DNA from: JBAZZQ01 sp041658725
Lineage (GTDB): Bacteria > Planctomycetota > Phycisphaerae > JAAYCJ01
DNA: 64,000 bases
Reading direction: 5' to 3'
Assembly (NCBI GenBank): GCA_041658725.1
Contig: JBAZZQ010000009.1
Coordinates: 20,437-84,436 of the forward strand
Shown here: one piece after another, positions 8,796 through 17,201 of the stretch
How the letters are laid out: each line of letters starts with the position of its first letter
Numbering within the stretch: the stretch's first letter is position 1
Position numbers and translations under genes: made by a program
The notes under the pieces: generated by a model
Database searches by the model: none
Seen by the model: only the letters and a program-made list of their open reading frames with translations
What the model was told of the DNA's origin: nothing

Positions 8796-9672
8796 CGGTA
8801 AACAAATTGCCGAGGAAATCCGTTCGGAACTGAGGCAGGAAATTCAACGGCTTAAATCTCAAGGTATCGTCCCAGGTCTGGGCGTAGTCCTGGTCGGCGA
8901 GGACCCCGCCTCGAAATCGTACGTAACGGCGAAGGAAAAAGCATGTGAGGAAATCGGTCTGTTTTCCGACGATAATCACCTGCCAGCCTCCACTTCGCAG
9001 CAGGAACTGATCGCTCTGGTCAAAAAAATGAACGCCGACCCGAAGATACACGGCATCCTCGTTCAATTGCCGCTGCCGAAACATCTGGATGAAGCCGAAG
9101 TCCTCATGACCATCGATCCGGACAAGGACATCGACGGTTTTCACCCCATCAACGTCGGAAGAATGGTCATTGGCGAAAAAGCGTATTTGCCGTGCACGCC
9201 GCACGGTGTGGTTCAAATGCTGGCACGAAGCGGAGTCAAAACCGATGGAGCCCATGTTGTCGTCGTCGGCCGGTCTAACATCGTCGGCAAGCCCGTCGCC
9301 AATATGCTCCTTCAGAAAAAGGAAAATGCAAACGCCACCGTCACCATTTGCCACACCCGCACGAAGGATATCGGATATTTTACGCGCCAGGCGGACATCA
9401 TCATCGCCGCCGCCGGCAGACCCAACACCATCACCGCCGATATGGTCAAGCCCGGTGCGGTAGTAATCGACGTAGGTGTAAATCGCATCGAGGACAAGAC
9501 CAAAAAGAACGGTTTCCGCCTCGTCGGCGACGTGGATTTTGAAGCTGTGAAGGAAAAAGCCGGCATGATTACTCCCGTCCCCGGCGGAGTAGGTCCGATG
9601 ACCATTACCATGCTGTTATACAATACCGTCCAGTCCGCCCAACGAGCTGCCCAAAACGCGAAGAAAAGCTGA
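8776..9672 (+). CDS. folD: Bifunctional methylenetetrahydrofolate dehydrogenase / methenyltetrahydrofolate cyclohydrolase
   Basis: This 298-residue enzyme interconverts 5,10-methylene-, 5,10-methenyl- and 10-formyl-tetrahydrofolate with NADP. Conserved blocks are present: YVTAKEKACEEIG with the catalytic Lys, GILVQLPLPKH, PCTPHGVVQML, the nucleotide-binding VVVGRSNIVGKP and TPVPGGVGPMT. A short insertion (QKKENANATV) lies after the cofactor motif. Together with fhs it gives the organism the formate-to-methylene-THF route. Its ATG overlaps the DUF4091 gene. Confidence 0.97.
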   Translation: MSATIISGKQIAEEIRSELRQEIQRLKSQGIVPGLGVVLVGEDPASKSYVTAKEKACEEIGLFSDDNHLPASTSQQELIALVKKMNADPKIHGILVQLPLPKHLDEAEVLMTIDPDKDIDGFHPINVGRMVIGEKAYLPCTPHGVVQMLARSGVKTDGAHVVVVGRSNIVGKPVANMLLQKKENANATVTICHTRTKDIGYFTRQADIIIAAAGRPNTITADMVKPGAVVIDVGVNRIEDKTKKNGFRLVGDVDFEAVKEKAGMITPVPGGVGPMTITMLLYNTVQSAQRAAQNAKKS

Positions 9673-10008
9673 CGGACATAAATAATATTTATTTCGCACC
9701 ACTCGCGCAATTCCTCCCGGTAATTCGAGTCCTGTAGGATGCGTCTGGACGCATCAATTGTTGATTGAAACCATAAAGGCGCGCCCCTATTTTTCAGATT
9801 CGCAGATGGTTAGGTCGGAGCCAAAAACATGGCCACGAAGACAAGACCTTGCCACCCAACCGTGGAAAACACACTCCCTTACGGTCGTGCCTCTTAAAGA
9901 GGGGGGCAGAAAAATACGAGGATTAGTTCATTTCTTCTTTTCCTCTTGCTTGACCCGTTTTTCGTATCATCATATAATCAACAGACGCGATAAAAGGATA
10001 ATTGGTCT
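9673..10008. other. Intergenic stretch between folD and thiS
   Basis: No coding region is supported here. The stretch holds a perfect 8-bp hairpin at 9738-9755 (GATGCGTC, loop TG, GACGCATC), which looks like another interspersed palindrome rather than a terminator because no T-run follows. A GGCCACGAAGACA fragment near 9831 resembles interspersed repeat words seen elsewhere in the window. The thiS promoter lies at its right end. No thiamine riboswitch was found: only about 25 bases separate the likely transcription start from the thiS ATG. Confidence 0.6.
9950..9978 (+). promoter_or_regulatory. Sigma-70-type promoter of thiS-thiG operon
   Basis: TTGACC (9950-9955) and TATAAT (9973-9978) are spaced by 17 bases, about 30 bases before the thiS ATG at 10009. 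The match and spacing are near ideal, so strong constitutive expression is plausible. Confidence 0.75.
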
Positions 10009-10209
10009 ATGCAAGTAACAGTGAATGGTGAACGGCGAGAGATGGCGGAGGATTTAACGATTCTTCAATTGCTCTCGCAGGTGAGTCTGGCCAATCGCCG
10101 GGTGGCGGTGGAAATTAACCGCGAGCTGGTGACGCGGTCGCTTCATGAAACTCGAAAAATCAATCCGGGCGATGTTATTGAGATCGTCAGCCTGGTTGGA
10201 GGGGGGTAA
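10009..10209 (+). CDS. thiS: Thiamine biosynthesis sulfur carrier protein ThiS
   Basis: The 66-residue ubiquitin-fold protein ends in VGGG; the terminal Gly-Gly is the site of adenylation and thiocarboxylation in the family. The N-terminal MQVTVNGERREM is typical. It delivers sulfur to ThiG for the thiazole ring of thiamine. thiG starts two bases after its stop. No thiF or thiH is present in the window. Confidence 0.93.
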   Translation: MQVTVNGERREMAEDLTILQLLSQVSLANRRVAVEINRELVTRSLHETRKINPGDVIEIVSLVGGG

Positions 10210-10211
10210 AA

Positions 10212-11021
10212 ATGTCGCAGGTCGATTTACTCGCTGATGATTTTGTTGGGCTTGGAGCTTATAAATTTCGGAGCCGCTTGTTTGTCGGGACAGGGAAATA
10301 CGCGACCTTTGAACTGATGCAGCAGGCGTTGGCCCAAAGCGGCTGCGAGGTGGTAACGGTGGCGGTCCGGCGCGAACGGCTTTTGGATAAACAAAATCGA
10401 AATATTCTTGATTTTCTTGATGTCAAAAAATATAACCTGTTGCCGAATACGGCTGGATGTTTTTCGGCGGAGGATGCGATTCGGGTGGCCCGGCTGGGGC
10501 GGGAACTGCTTGAGCTGGATTGGGTCAAGCTTGAAGTTTTGGGGGATACCAAGACACTGTTGCCCGATCCGATTGGGACGTTCGAGGCTACCAAAGTGCT
10601 AGTAAAAGAGGGATTCGTCGTTTTGGCTTATACCAATGACGATCCGATCCTCGCGAAGAAACTTGCCGAGGAAGGGGCGGCTGCGGTCATGCCGCTTGGG
10701 GCGCCTATCGGGTCGGGGCAGGGGATTTTAAATCCGAATAATATTCGTATTATTCTTGAGCAGGCGAGCGTTCCGATTATTGTCGATGCCGGAGTCGGGA
10801 CCGCCAGCGACGTTACCGTGGCCATGGAACTTGGGGCTGCGGGGGTTCTGCTCAATACTGGAATCGCTATGGCGAAAGACCCGATCAAAATGGCTCGGGC
10901 TATGCGATATGCCGTTGATGCCGGACGGCTGGCGTATCTGGCGGGAAGAATTCCGAAAAAGCTCTATGCCTCGGCCTCCTCGCCGATGGAGGGGCGGATC
11001 GATTTGAGCGTGCCAAAATGA
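10212..11021 (+). CDS. thiG: Thiazole synthase ThiG
   Basis: The 269-residue TIM-barrel enzyme condenses the ThiS thiocarboxylate, deoxyxylulose phosphate and a glycine-derived imine into the thiazole phosphate. Family blocks visible are FRSRLFVGTGKY, TVAVRRE, LPNTAGCFSAEDAIRVARLGREL, KLEVLGD with the Schiff-base Lys, PLGAPIGSGQGI and DAGVGTASDV. It has the usual length apart from a slightly long N-terminus. It is the second gene of the thiS operon and overlaps the next gene in an ATGA. Confidence 0.96.
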   Translation: MSQVDLLADDFVGLGAYKFRSRLFVGTGKYATFELMQQALAQSGCEVVTVAVRRERLLDKQNRNILDFLDVKKYNLLPNTAGCFSAEDAIRVARLGRELLELDWVKLEVLGDTKTLLPDPIGTFEATKVLVKEGFVVLAYTNDDPILAKKLAEEGAAAVMPLGAPIGSGQGILNPNNIRIILEQASVPIIVDAGVGTASDVTVAMELGAAGVLLNTGIAMAKDPIKMARAMRYAVDAGRLAYLAGRIPKKLYASASSPMEGRIDLSVPK

Positions 11022-11455
11022 ATCGACGAACACGAAATAGGATTTATCTTTGGGTCATCTTTTTGGGGCTGGCCAATTTCGTCAGCTACACCGTTGTCTA
11101 CGGTTATATAGGGGGCGACGCGAAAAACGGCGAAGTCCGCGACGGGCGATATTTCGTTCGCGGGCATTTTATTCATATCCATTTTAACGATAGAGAGCGA
11201 GAAACCGAGGTCTCCCGTGGGACCTGGATATATAGCTATCTGCATTCCATTTCAATTTTGCCCACCATGGCCGCCATAATCGTTAGTATGCTGATTTTGG
11301 CCCGGCCTCATATTATCGCGACCATGAAGGAGGGATTTATCGGGGGCCAGACTCTGATCACTATTTTTGCCACAGTGGTTATTCTCATCGTTGGTGCGAT
11401 CACGACCTGGTTTATCCTCGACTTCATTCGTGATTTAATCCATGTCGGAAAATAA
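11018..11455 (+). CDS. Small membrane protein of unknown function
   Basis: The 145-residue protein is not a recognised family. It has three predicted membrane segments: about residues 9-31, 76-94 and 111-134. The loop between the first and second is hydrophilic and includes RDGRYFVRGHFIHIHFNDRE. The start overlaps the thiG stop in an ATGA, and its 3' end overlaps the helicase gene by 14 bases, so it is part of one transcript. No functional link to thiamine or DNA repair can be inferred. Confidence 0.65.
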   Translation: MNRRTRNRIYLWVIFLGLANFVSYTVVYGYIGGDAKNGEVRDGRYFVRGHFIHIHFNDRERETEVSRGTWIYSYLHSISILPTMAAIIVSMLILARPHIIATMKEGFIGGQTLITIFATVVILIVGAITTWFILDFIRDLIHVGK

Positions 11456-13439
11456 CATGCATATCCGCGAATGGCTCGGTCCCGAGGGGCCGATTGCCCG
11501 GCGTTTGAAAAATTATGAATACCGCCCGCAGCAGATCGACATGGCTGAGGCGGTCGAAAAAGCGTTGGCGAGCAATCATCACCTGGTCGCCGAGGCCGGA
11601 ACCGGTCTGGGCAAAACTTTGGCCTATCTGCTGCCCGCCGCCCTGCACGTCGCTCAGACCAAAAATCGTCTTCTCATCAGCACCTATACGATCAATCTCC
11701 AACAGCAGATCATCGAGAAAGACCTGCCTCTCGTGAACGCGATCCTCCCGTTTGAATTTACCGCCGTTTTGGTCAAAGGGCGGGGCAACTACATCTGCCT
11801 TCGCCGACTCGCCCGGGCCATCAGCAAGGCCAATACGCTGTTCGCCGATCTGAGCGTTATGGAAGTCCTGGAAAGACTACGCCGCTGGGCGACGGAAAAT
11901 CCCGACGTGTCGCTCTCCGATCTTGATTTTCCCGTTCCCTCGTGGACCTGGCACCAGGTCTGCAGCGAGCAGGGCAACTGCCTGGGAAAACGCTGCGTTT
12001 TTTTCAATCGCTGTCCGTACTGGCATGCCAGGCGGCGAATGCATCATGCCAATATTCTCGTCGTCAATCATGCCCTGCTCTTTTCTGAATTGGCTGCCAG
12101 GCAGGAGGGATTGTCTTTGCTTGGCAAATACGACCTGGCGATCCTCGATGAAGCCCATAATATCGAAAACGTCGCCAGCGAGCATTTTGGGATTTATCTG
12201 ACTGAAAATAAAATCCAGAACATTCTCAACAATCTTTACAATCCCAAATATCACAAGGGGTTGCTGGCCTCGCTCGATGTTCCGGAGGCCATCAATGCCG
12301 CCGAAACTGCCGCTCGAACGACCAAAGATTTTTTCCGTCGATTTCGGGATAACGGCCTGAACGTACCGAACGGCGGCGACCGCGCCCTTACCCCCAATGC
12401 CGTCAATAACGATCTGACCCCCACATTGAACAATTTAGTGGAAGCATTGAAATTTGCCCGCTCCAAAGCCGTCGAAGAAGAGGACAGATTCGAAGTCAAT
12501 CATTATCGCGATCTGCTCCATGAAACGGCCAAAGACGTCGAAGACTTTATCACCCAGAATCGCCCCGCCTATACCTATTGGCTCGAAACTCCCTTCGCCA
12601 GCCAGGACCAGGAGACCCCCAAATCCGTTATTCTTCGTGCCTCGCCCATCACTGTGGCTGAGCAGCTCAGGGAAACGCTTTTCAATCGCCTAAAATCCGT
12701 CATCCTGACCAGCGCCACGCTCAGCGTCGGCGGCAGTGATGGTTTCGACTTCCTGGCCAAACGATGGGGAATCGATGAATGCGAACATCTTCAGCTTCAA
12801 TCGCCATTCGATTATTACAATCAGGTCCAGTTATACATAGAAGCCTCGCTGCCCGACCCTTCGGATAGCGATGAATTTCTCGATCCCGCCTGTCTGGCGA
12901 TCCAAAAATATCTGCTCGAAACCAGCGGCCATGCGTTTGTCCTCTTTACCAGCATTCAAATGATGAAACGGGCCGCCGACAAACTCCGGGATTTCTTCAA
13001 AGAAAAAAACTGGCCCTTGCTTAGCCAGGAATCCCGCGAGAATCACGTCGCCAGTCAGCGTTATAAACTTCTCGAACAATTCAAATCCACCCCTAATGCC
13101 GTCCTCTTCGGAGCCGATTCTTTCTGGCAGGGCGTGGACGTGGTCGGAGAATCGCTTTGCAACGTCATCATCGTCCGATTACCCTTCGCCGTCCCCGACA
13201 AACCGCTCATCAAGGCCCGGATCAACCTCGTCAATGAACAAGGCGGCAATGCCTTCCGGGACTATCAGCTTCCGGAAGCGATTTTGAAATTCAAGCAGGG
13301 CTTTGGCCGGCTCATTCGCAGCAAAACCGACCACGGGATCGTCGTCGTCCTCGACAAGCGGATCATCACCAAATCCTACGGAAAACGCTTCTTGAATGCC
13401 CTGCCGAAGGTCAAAGTAACCATCAATAATAATGACTAA
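11442..13439 (+). CDS. dinG: DinG/XPD-type ATP-dependent DNA helicase
   Basis: The 665-residue superfamily 2 helicase shows Walker A in EAGTGLGKTLAYLLPA, DEAH in LDEAHNIENVA and the C-terminal motifs ADSFWQGVDVVGE and QGFGRLIRS. Between the Walker motifs four cysteines (one in NYICLRR and three in the CSEQGNC..RCVFFNRC region) match the iron-sulfur cluster site of DinG/XPD enzymes. These helicases unwind damaged or structured DNA and R-loops in the 5' to 3' direction. The gene follows the thi genes and a membrane protein with overlaps. Its stop sits at the edge of an intergenic repeat zone; the final bases read ATGACTAAATCC, a word that recurs at 52652-52757. Confidence 0.9.
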   Translation: MSENNMHIREWLGPEGPIARRLKNYEYRPQQIDMAEAVEKALASNHHLVAEAGTGLGKTLAYLLPAALHVAQTKNRLLISTYTINLQQQIIEKDLPLVNAILPFEFTAVLVKGRGNYICLRRLARAISKANTLFADLSVMEVLERLRRWATENPDVSLSDLDFPVPSWTWHQVCSEQGNCLGKRCVFFNRCPYWHARRRMHHANILVVNHALLFSELAARQEGLSLLGKYDLAILDEAHNIENVASEHFGIYLTENKIQNILNNLYNPKYHKGLLASLDVPEAINAAETAARTTKDFFRRFRDNGLNVPNGGDRALTPNAVNNDLTPTLNNLVEALKFARSKAVEEEDRFEVNHYRDLLHETAKDVEDFITQNRPAYTYWLETPFASQDQETPKSVILRASPITVAEQLRETLFNRLKSVILTSATLSVGGSDGFDFLAKRWGIDECEHLQLQSPFDYYNQVQLYIEASLPDPSDSDEFLDPACLAIQKYLLETSGHAFVLFTSIQMMKRAADKLRDFFKEKNWPLLSQESRENHVASQRYKLLEQFKSTPNAVLFGADSFWQGVDVVGESLCNVIIVRLPFAVPDKPLIKARINLVNEQGGNAFRDYQLPEAILKFKQGFGRLIRSKTDHGIVVVLDKRIITKSYGKRFLNALPKVKVTINNND

Positions 13440-13471
13440 ATCCCAGCCCAACCGCAACGTTTTGAAAAATT

Positions 13472-13603
13472 GTAACCGTTCAGAGTCTATTGAAAATTGT
13501 CATTGCGAGACCGCGAAGCGGGCGCGGCAATCTCGTACGTTCGCACAAGGAACGAGATTGCTTCGTCGCTGCGCTCCTCGCAATGACGAGTCTGAACGGT
13601 TAC
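13472..13603. repeat. CATTGCGAG-family inverted-repeat element, copy A
   Basis: The element is bounded by perfect 13-bp inverted ends, GTAACCGTTCAGA (13472-13484) and TCTGAACGGTTAC (13591-13603). Inside are imperfect inverted arms built from CATTGCGAG...GGCAATC and GATTGCTTCG...CTCGCAATG. It fills the 203-bp convergent gap after dinG. Related copies are at 33109-33222, 44473-44575 and 60539-60662, and a copy sharing only the ends is at 48560-48669. Confidence 0.9.
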
Positions 13604-13642
13604 GAAAAATTGTGGTTCTTGATAGCGTCTGAACGGTGACGT

Positions 13643-15133
13643 TTATTTTTCCATTTGTTCAATTTTCACCTGGCCGATGAATTTTACAAGTTCGACGGCT
13701 TGTTTGATGAAGGTTTCATCGGCGAGGTCCTCGAGGGCTAATGCGATGTGCGTCGGATCGGGCTGGACTTCGCCGAACGTTGGGTCCATATCGAGCCATT
13801 GATTGTCGATCCAAACCTGCGTCCACATGTGATACCCGAACGCACCGGAACCATTGCGGTCGGTGTAAACCAGGCCGGAAACGACCTGCGAGGGAATCTT
13901 CTTTATCCGGGCCAAGGCCGCCATCAACACGGCGTGTTCCGAGCAATCGCCCGTTTTTGTTCGTGCCGATTCACTGGCGGAGTCGAACGCCCTGGAAAGA
14001 TTTTTATCAGTAAAATAGTTGCTGACGAACAAGCACAGACGCTTGGCGATTTCCTTTGGATCTTTGGCCTTGCCTGCCGCCTGATTGGCCAGTTTAATCA
14101 GAAGCGGATCGTTGATTTTCGTGTACGTCGAACTCGCCAGATATACGGCGGAAGGTTTGGGGGAATTTAAAGCCAGTCGTTTCATTCCGGGCGAACAGAT
14201 TTGAATCTCCGCACTTCGCGGCTTACGCAGGAGAACCTTCTGCATGGAAGTTTCAGGCAAGTTTGGAAGGGAATTTGGGCCGATGGAAGAAATTTTCAAC
14301 TTCAGGTATTTGCCCTCGGCCAGATTTAACGGTTTATCGAGTTTTACAAACGAACGGGTAAAAATTTCCTCGGGTTTGATATTGGCAAGGGCTTCTTTTT
14401 TGGTGGCGGTGACGATTTGAAGTTTCATGATCCCCATCTGCATATCGGTGGCGATCATGTAACCCTGGCGGTCGAAATACGAACTGATGGGAAAAGGGCC
14501 AAGGTCCTCGGATCGCGCGATGGTCTTAATGCCGGTAATTTTTTTTCCCGCAATTTCGATGCTCGCCGGCCCGACGATAGTTACCGTAGTCAATCCGACT
14601 TTTCCGGGACCGATTTGCGGGTCAAAGAGGTGGCAGGTATAGCTCGTGCCGGGCTGATTGAGGTATTTGAGATTTTGCAGGTAATTGCCCCAGGCCATCG
14701 TAGTATCGGCAGGGGCGGTGAATTTATGACTTACCGGTTGCCCGGCCTGAGTGATTTGCATGGTCACCACCGAATTTTTAAACTCACCACGATAAACGGT
14801 TTTGCTTCCAGCCAGGTCCATCTGGCTTAAAAATGTGAGTGGTCTGCCGTCGAGGGTTTCGCTGGTTTCACTGGTGGTATTGATTTCGAGGGTAAGGTTG
14901 TCCCTGCCGATTTTAATGTTGAGTTTGTTTGTTGACGTGATTAAATCTTTTTTTCGTTCCAGTTGATACCAGGCCCACCCACATTTGGTCTTTCCCAGGT
15001 AAAGGGCGTAATATTGATCAAAGAATATACCCTGCGGCGGATTGATGGTTCCGGTTTTGGCCGCAGGGACCGCGACGCAAAAAGTTAAGAGACCTGCTAG
15101 CATTAACGCGATAGAATGTTTATGATTTTGCAT
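13643..15133 (-). CDS. Exported transglutaminase-like superfamily protein
   Basis: The 496-residue protein has a signal peptide (residues 1-25, ending VAVPAA) and a long beta-rich N-terminal region. The C-terminal transglutaminase-like domain has its catalytic triad in order: Cys in KTGDCSEHAVLMAALAR, His in FGYHMWTQVWI and Asp in WLDMDPTF. Bacterial members act as peptidases, transamidases or peptide-binding proteins in the cell envelope, and the substrate here is unknown. An AAAGGATG ribosome-binding site precedes the ATG. The gene is divergent from a glycosyltransferase with only 14 bases between the outermost starts. Confidence 0.82.
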   Translation of the reverse strand: MQNHKHSIALMLAGLLTFCVAVPAAKTGTINPPQGIFFDQYYALYLGKTKCGWAWYQLERKKDLITSTNKLNIKIGRDNLTLEINTTSETSETLDGRPLTFLSQMDLAGSKTVYRGEFKNSVVTMQITQAGQPVSHKFTAPADTTMAWGNYLQNLKYLNQPGTSYTCHLFDPQIGPGKVGLTTVTIVGPASIEIAGKKITGIKTIARSEDLGPFPISSYFDRQGYMIATDMQMGIMKLQIVTATKKEALANIKPEEIFTRSFVKLDKPLNLAEGKYLKLKISSIGPNSLPNLPETSMQKVLLRKPRSAEIQICSPGMKRLALNSPKPSAVYLASSTYTKINDPLLIKLANQAAGKAKDPKEIAKRLCLFVSNYFTDKNLSRAFDSASESARTKTGDCSEHAVLMAALARIKKIPSQVVSGLVYTDRNGSGAFGYHMWTQVWIDNQWLDMDPTFGEVQPDPTHIALALEDLADETFIKQAVELVKFIGQVKIEQMEK

Positions 15134-15147
15134 ACATCATCCTTTAT

Positions 15148-15846
15148 ATGGAAAAGAGCATGTTACTATCAATTTTAGTACCAGTGTACAATGAGTCGGC
15201 GACGATTGTCCAGATACTGGACCGTGTCTTCTCAATTTCCTGGCCGACACAAATTGAAGTCGTGGTCGTCAATGACGCTTCCAGCGATCGGACGCAAGAG
15301 GTTTTGGAATCTGTTCGATCTCGGTGGAGCAATGTACAAATTTATCATCATGGTGTGAATCAAGGCAAAGGCGCCGCTATCCGCACTGCACTAGGCCATG
15401 CGAAGGGCGATATCGTGACGATCCAGGACGCCGATCTGGAATATGACCCCGCCGACCTGGTAAAACTCCTGGAACCCATTTTGACCGGCCGGGCGGATGT
15501 AGTGTACGGCTCAAGGTTCCTCGCCGGAGCAAGCAGCCCGAAATTGCACCAGTGGGTCAATAAATTTCTGACAAACCTTAGCAACTTTTTCACCGGCCTG
15601 CATCTGACCGATATGGAGACCTGTTACAAGGTCATGCGGGGAGAATTTGCAAAAAAGCTAAAACTCCGTTCGCAGCGATTCGGGATGGAGCCGGAAATCA
15701 CCGCCAAACTAGCCCAAAGCCAAGCCAGATTCGTCGAACTGCCGATTTCCTATCGCTTCCGAAATTACGCTGAAGGAAAAAAAATCAACTGGTGGGATGG
15801 AATCAAAGCGATGGTAGCGATTGTTTATTTTCGATTTGGGGATTAA
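15148..15846 (+). CDS. Family 2 glycosyltransferase (dolichol-phosphate mannosyltransferase-like)
   Basis: The 232-residue GT-A fold enzyme has VPVYNESATI, VVVNDASSDRT, NQGKGAAIRTALGHAKGD and the metal-binding QDADLEYDP, as in polyprenyl-phosphate sugar transferases. It lacks the C-terminal membrane helices of DPM1-GtrB fusions. It probably moves a sugar from a nucleotide donor to a lipid phosphate or to an envelope polymer. An alternative start at ATG 15160 has a better purine-rich ribosome-binding region (GGAAAAGAG) than the first ATG. Its promoter must overlap the coding region of the divergent transglutaminase gene. Confidence 0.85.
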   Translation: MEKSMLLSILVPVYNESATIVQILDRVFSISWPTQIEVVVVNDASSDRTQEVLESVRSRWSNVQIYHHGVNQGKGAAIRTALGHAKGDIVTIQDADLEYDPADLVKLLEPILTGRADVVYGSRFLAGASSPKLHQWVNKFLTNLSNFFTGLHLTDMETCYKVMRGEFAKKLKLRSQRFGMEPEITAKLAQSQARFVELPISYRFRNYAEGKKINWWDGIKAMVAIVYFRFGD

Positions 15847-15972
15847 GTCAATAAACTCTCAGCATGAAATGTAGGGGCGGGGCTTGCTCCGCCCTCTTCA
15901 CGGCACGAGAAGGAAAACTTCCCATGCCACCCCTGAATTGTTTCTTTTGAAAAATGCAGTAGCGATTATATG

Positions 15973-16000
15973 TTGCACGTTGAATCGCAGGGTTTATAAT
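15973..16000 (+). promoter_or_regulatory. Sigma-70-type promoter for the lipoprotein operon
   Basis: TTGCAC (15973-15978) and TATAAT (15995-16000) are separated by 16 bases. The lipoprotein ATG lies at 16046 after a GGAGGT ribosome-binding site. The upstream stretch (15847-15970) holds no gene; 15897-15940 resembles a degenerate copy of the CATGCCACCC repeat word also seen at 22824. Confidence 0.6.
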
Positions 16001-16045
16001 TGATTATATGGATTCGGATGAATAGTAATTTTGGAGGTAACAGGA

Positions 16046-17119
16046 ATGTTGACCAAAGAATGGATACTTGCGGTCGCGGTTTGTGCGTTGATCGTCAGCG
16101 GATGCGGAAAGTCGGACGAACAGAAAAAAACTCCGGTTGTTCCTTCAGCGGCAGCACCGGTCACGGCGGAACCGGAAAACACAACCTCAGAATCCGTCAG
16201 CCCGCTTAAACCGATGGACGAAAAAGACGATCCGCGATTCGCCTTGCTGTTTCCGGACAGCGACAAGGTGGGCGGATGGATCAAGACCTCTGCCGTCGCC
16301 GGTGGAGATATTCAGAAAAATCTTTCCGAATATCTGCCCAGACTCGCCGGTGTGCTTTCCCCCTTCCCGGCGGAAACCATCGCCACGGTAAAATACGAAC
16401 GGATATATCAGGACAAAATCGAAAGTGTGACTATTTATCTAATCCACGCCGCGACCGGCGACGACGCCTACGGGATGATGAGCGTCTGCGTTCCGGGAGC
16501 GGATAAACATAAACCCGGCGAGGTCCGTCGGCAGGAGAAACCGGACGAAATTTACGCCGTCAAGGGGCCGTATTTCGGAATATTTACCGGTCAGACGCGG
16601 GGGGAGGACCGACAGCACATGATCGACGGGCTGGAACTGCTGACGGGCAAGGTTTTGTTTGAATTGTCCGATCGGGCGGAACCGCCTCGAGTGGTGCAGT
16701 CGCTACAAACGGAACAACTGCCGGCGGGAACCACGCTATTTATGCGAAGTCTCGAGAGTATAAAGGGACCGGCGGGTAAGGAAGTCATCGACTCCATCAG
16801 CCTGAATAATGTGGAAAAATTAAACAAACTGCTGCGGCTGGGGCCGAAGGTGGATTTCGCGGTGACGGTCTACACCAACAAGGATTGGATCGGTCCGGAT
16901 GTCATTTGGTTGGCTGAGTATCCGACACGAGAACAGGCACTGGAGGTTGCCAAACAGTATCGGAAAGTTTTGAAAAAGGCAAAATCAAGCGATAAGCTTG
17001 ATTCCAATACACTTTTGAAAGGACCGAGAGGAAGGTTTCTGCTCGGGACCTGGACGATGGACGTCGAGTCGGCTACCAATCCGCACTTGATGAATCAAAT
17101 CCAGGCGTATTTACCGTAG
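16046..17119 (+). CDS. Lipoprotein with a DUF6599-like domain
   Basis: From the ATG at 16046 (GGAGGT seven bases before it; the TTG at 16031 is inside the ribosome-binding region) the product has 357 residues. The signal peptide ends in the lipobox VSGC, so it should be lipid-anchored. A low-complexity Thr/Pro/Glu linker leads to a globular domain with DKVGGWIK, VTIYLIHAATGDDAYGMMSV and GPYFGIFTG. This arrangement resembles DUF6599 proteins of planctomycetes, whose function is not established. It is the first of a run of envelope genes ending in a histidine kinase. Confidence 0.65.
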   Translation: MLTKEWILAVAVCALIVSGCGKSDEQKKTPVVPSAAAPVTAEPENTTSESVSPLKPMDEKDDPRFALLFPDSDKVGGWIKTSAVAGGDIQKNLSEYLPRLAGVLSPFPAETIATVKYERIYQDKIESVTIYLIHAATGDDAYGMMSVCVPGADKHKPGEVRRQEKPDEIYAVKGPYFGIFTGQTRGEDRQHMIDGLELLTGKVLFELSDRAEPPRVVQSLQTEQLPAGTTLFMRSLESIKGPAGKEVIDSISLNNVEKLNKLLRLGPKVDFAVTVYTNKDWIGPDVIWLAEYPTREQALEVAKQYRKVLKKAKSSDKLDSNTLLKGPRGRFLLGTWTMDVESATNPHLMNQIQAYLP

Positions 17120-17149
17120 ATGAAGCAGTGAGTCACTTCAAGAAAAGAA

Positions 17150-17169
17150 CCCCCGATTACCATCGGGGG
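17150..17169. repeat. CCCCCGAT hairpin followed by CTAGT
   Basis: CCCCCGAT (17150-17157), loop TACC and ATCGGGGG (17162-17169) form a perfect 8-bp hairpin followed by CTAGT. Two related hairpins are at 42652-42671 and 42696-42715, also next to CTAG. No T-run follows on the plus strand, so it reads as a repeat element rather than a clear terminator. Confidence 0.7.
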
Positions 17170-17201
17170 CTAGTTATGAAGAAAATCTGGAGCAAAATGG
17201 A

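Noticed and set aside
9673..10008. Thiamine riboswitch upstream of thiS
   Set aside because: The likely transcription start is about 25 bases before the ATG, leaving no room, and the conserved TPP aptamer core was not found.
9758..10018. 86-codon open frame upstream of thiS
   Set aside because: It runs through repeat-like sequence and the thiS promoter, lacks a ribosome-binding site and has no family resemblance.
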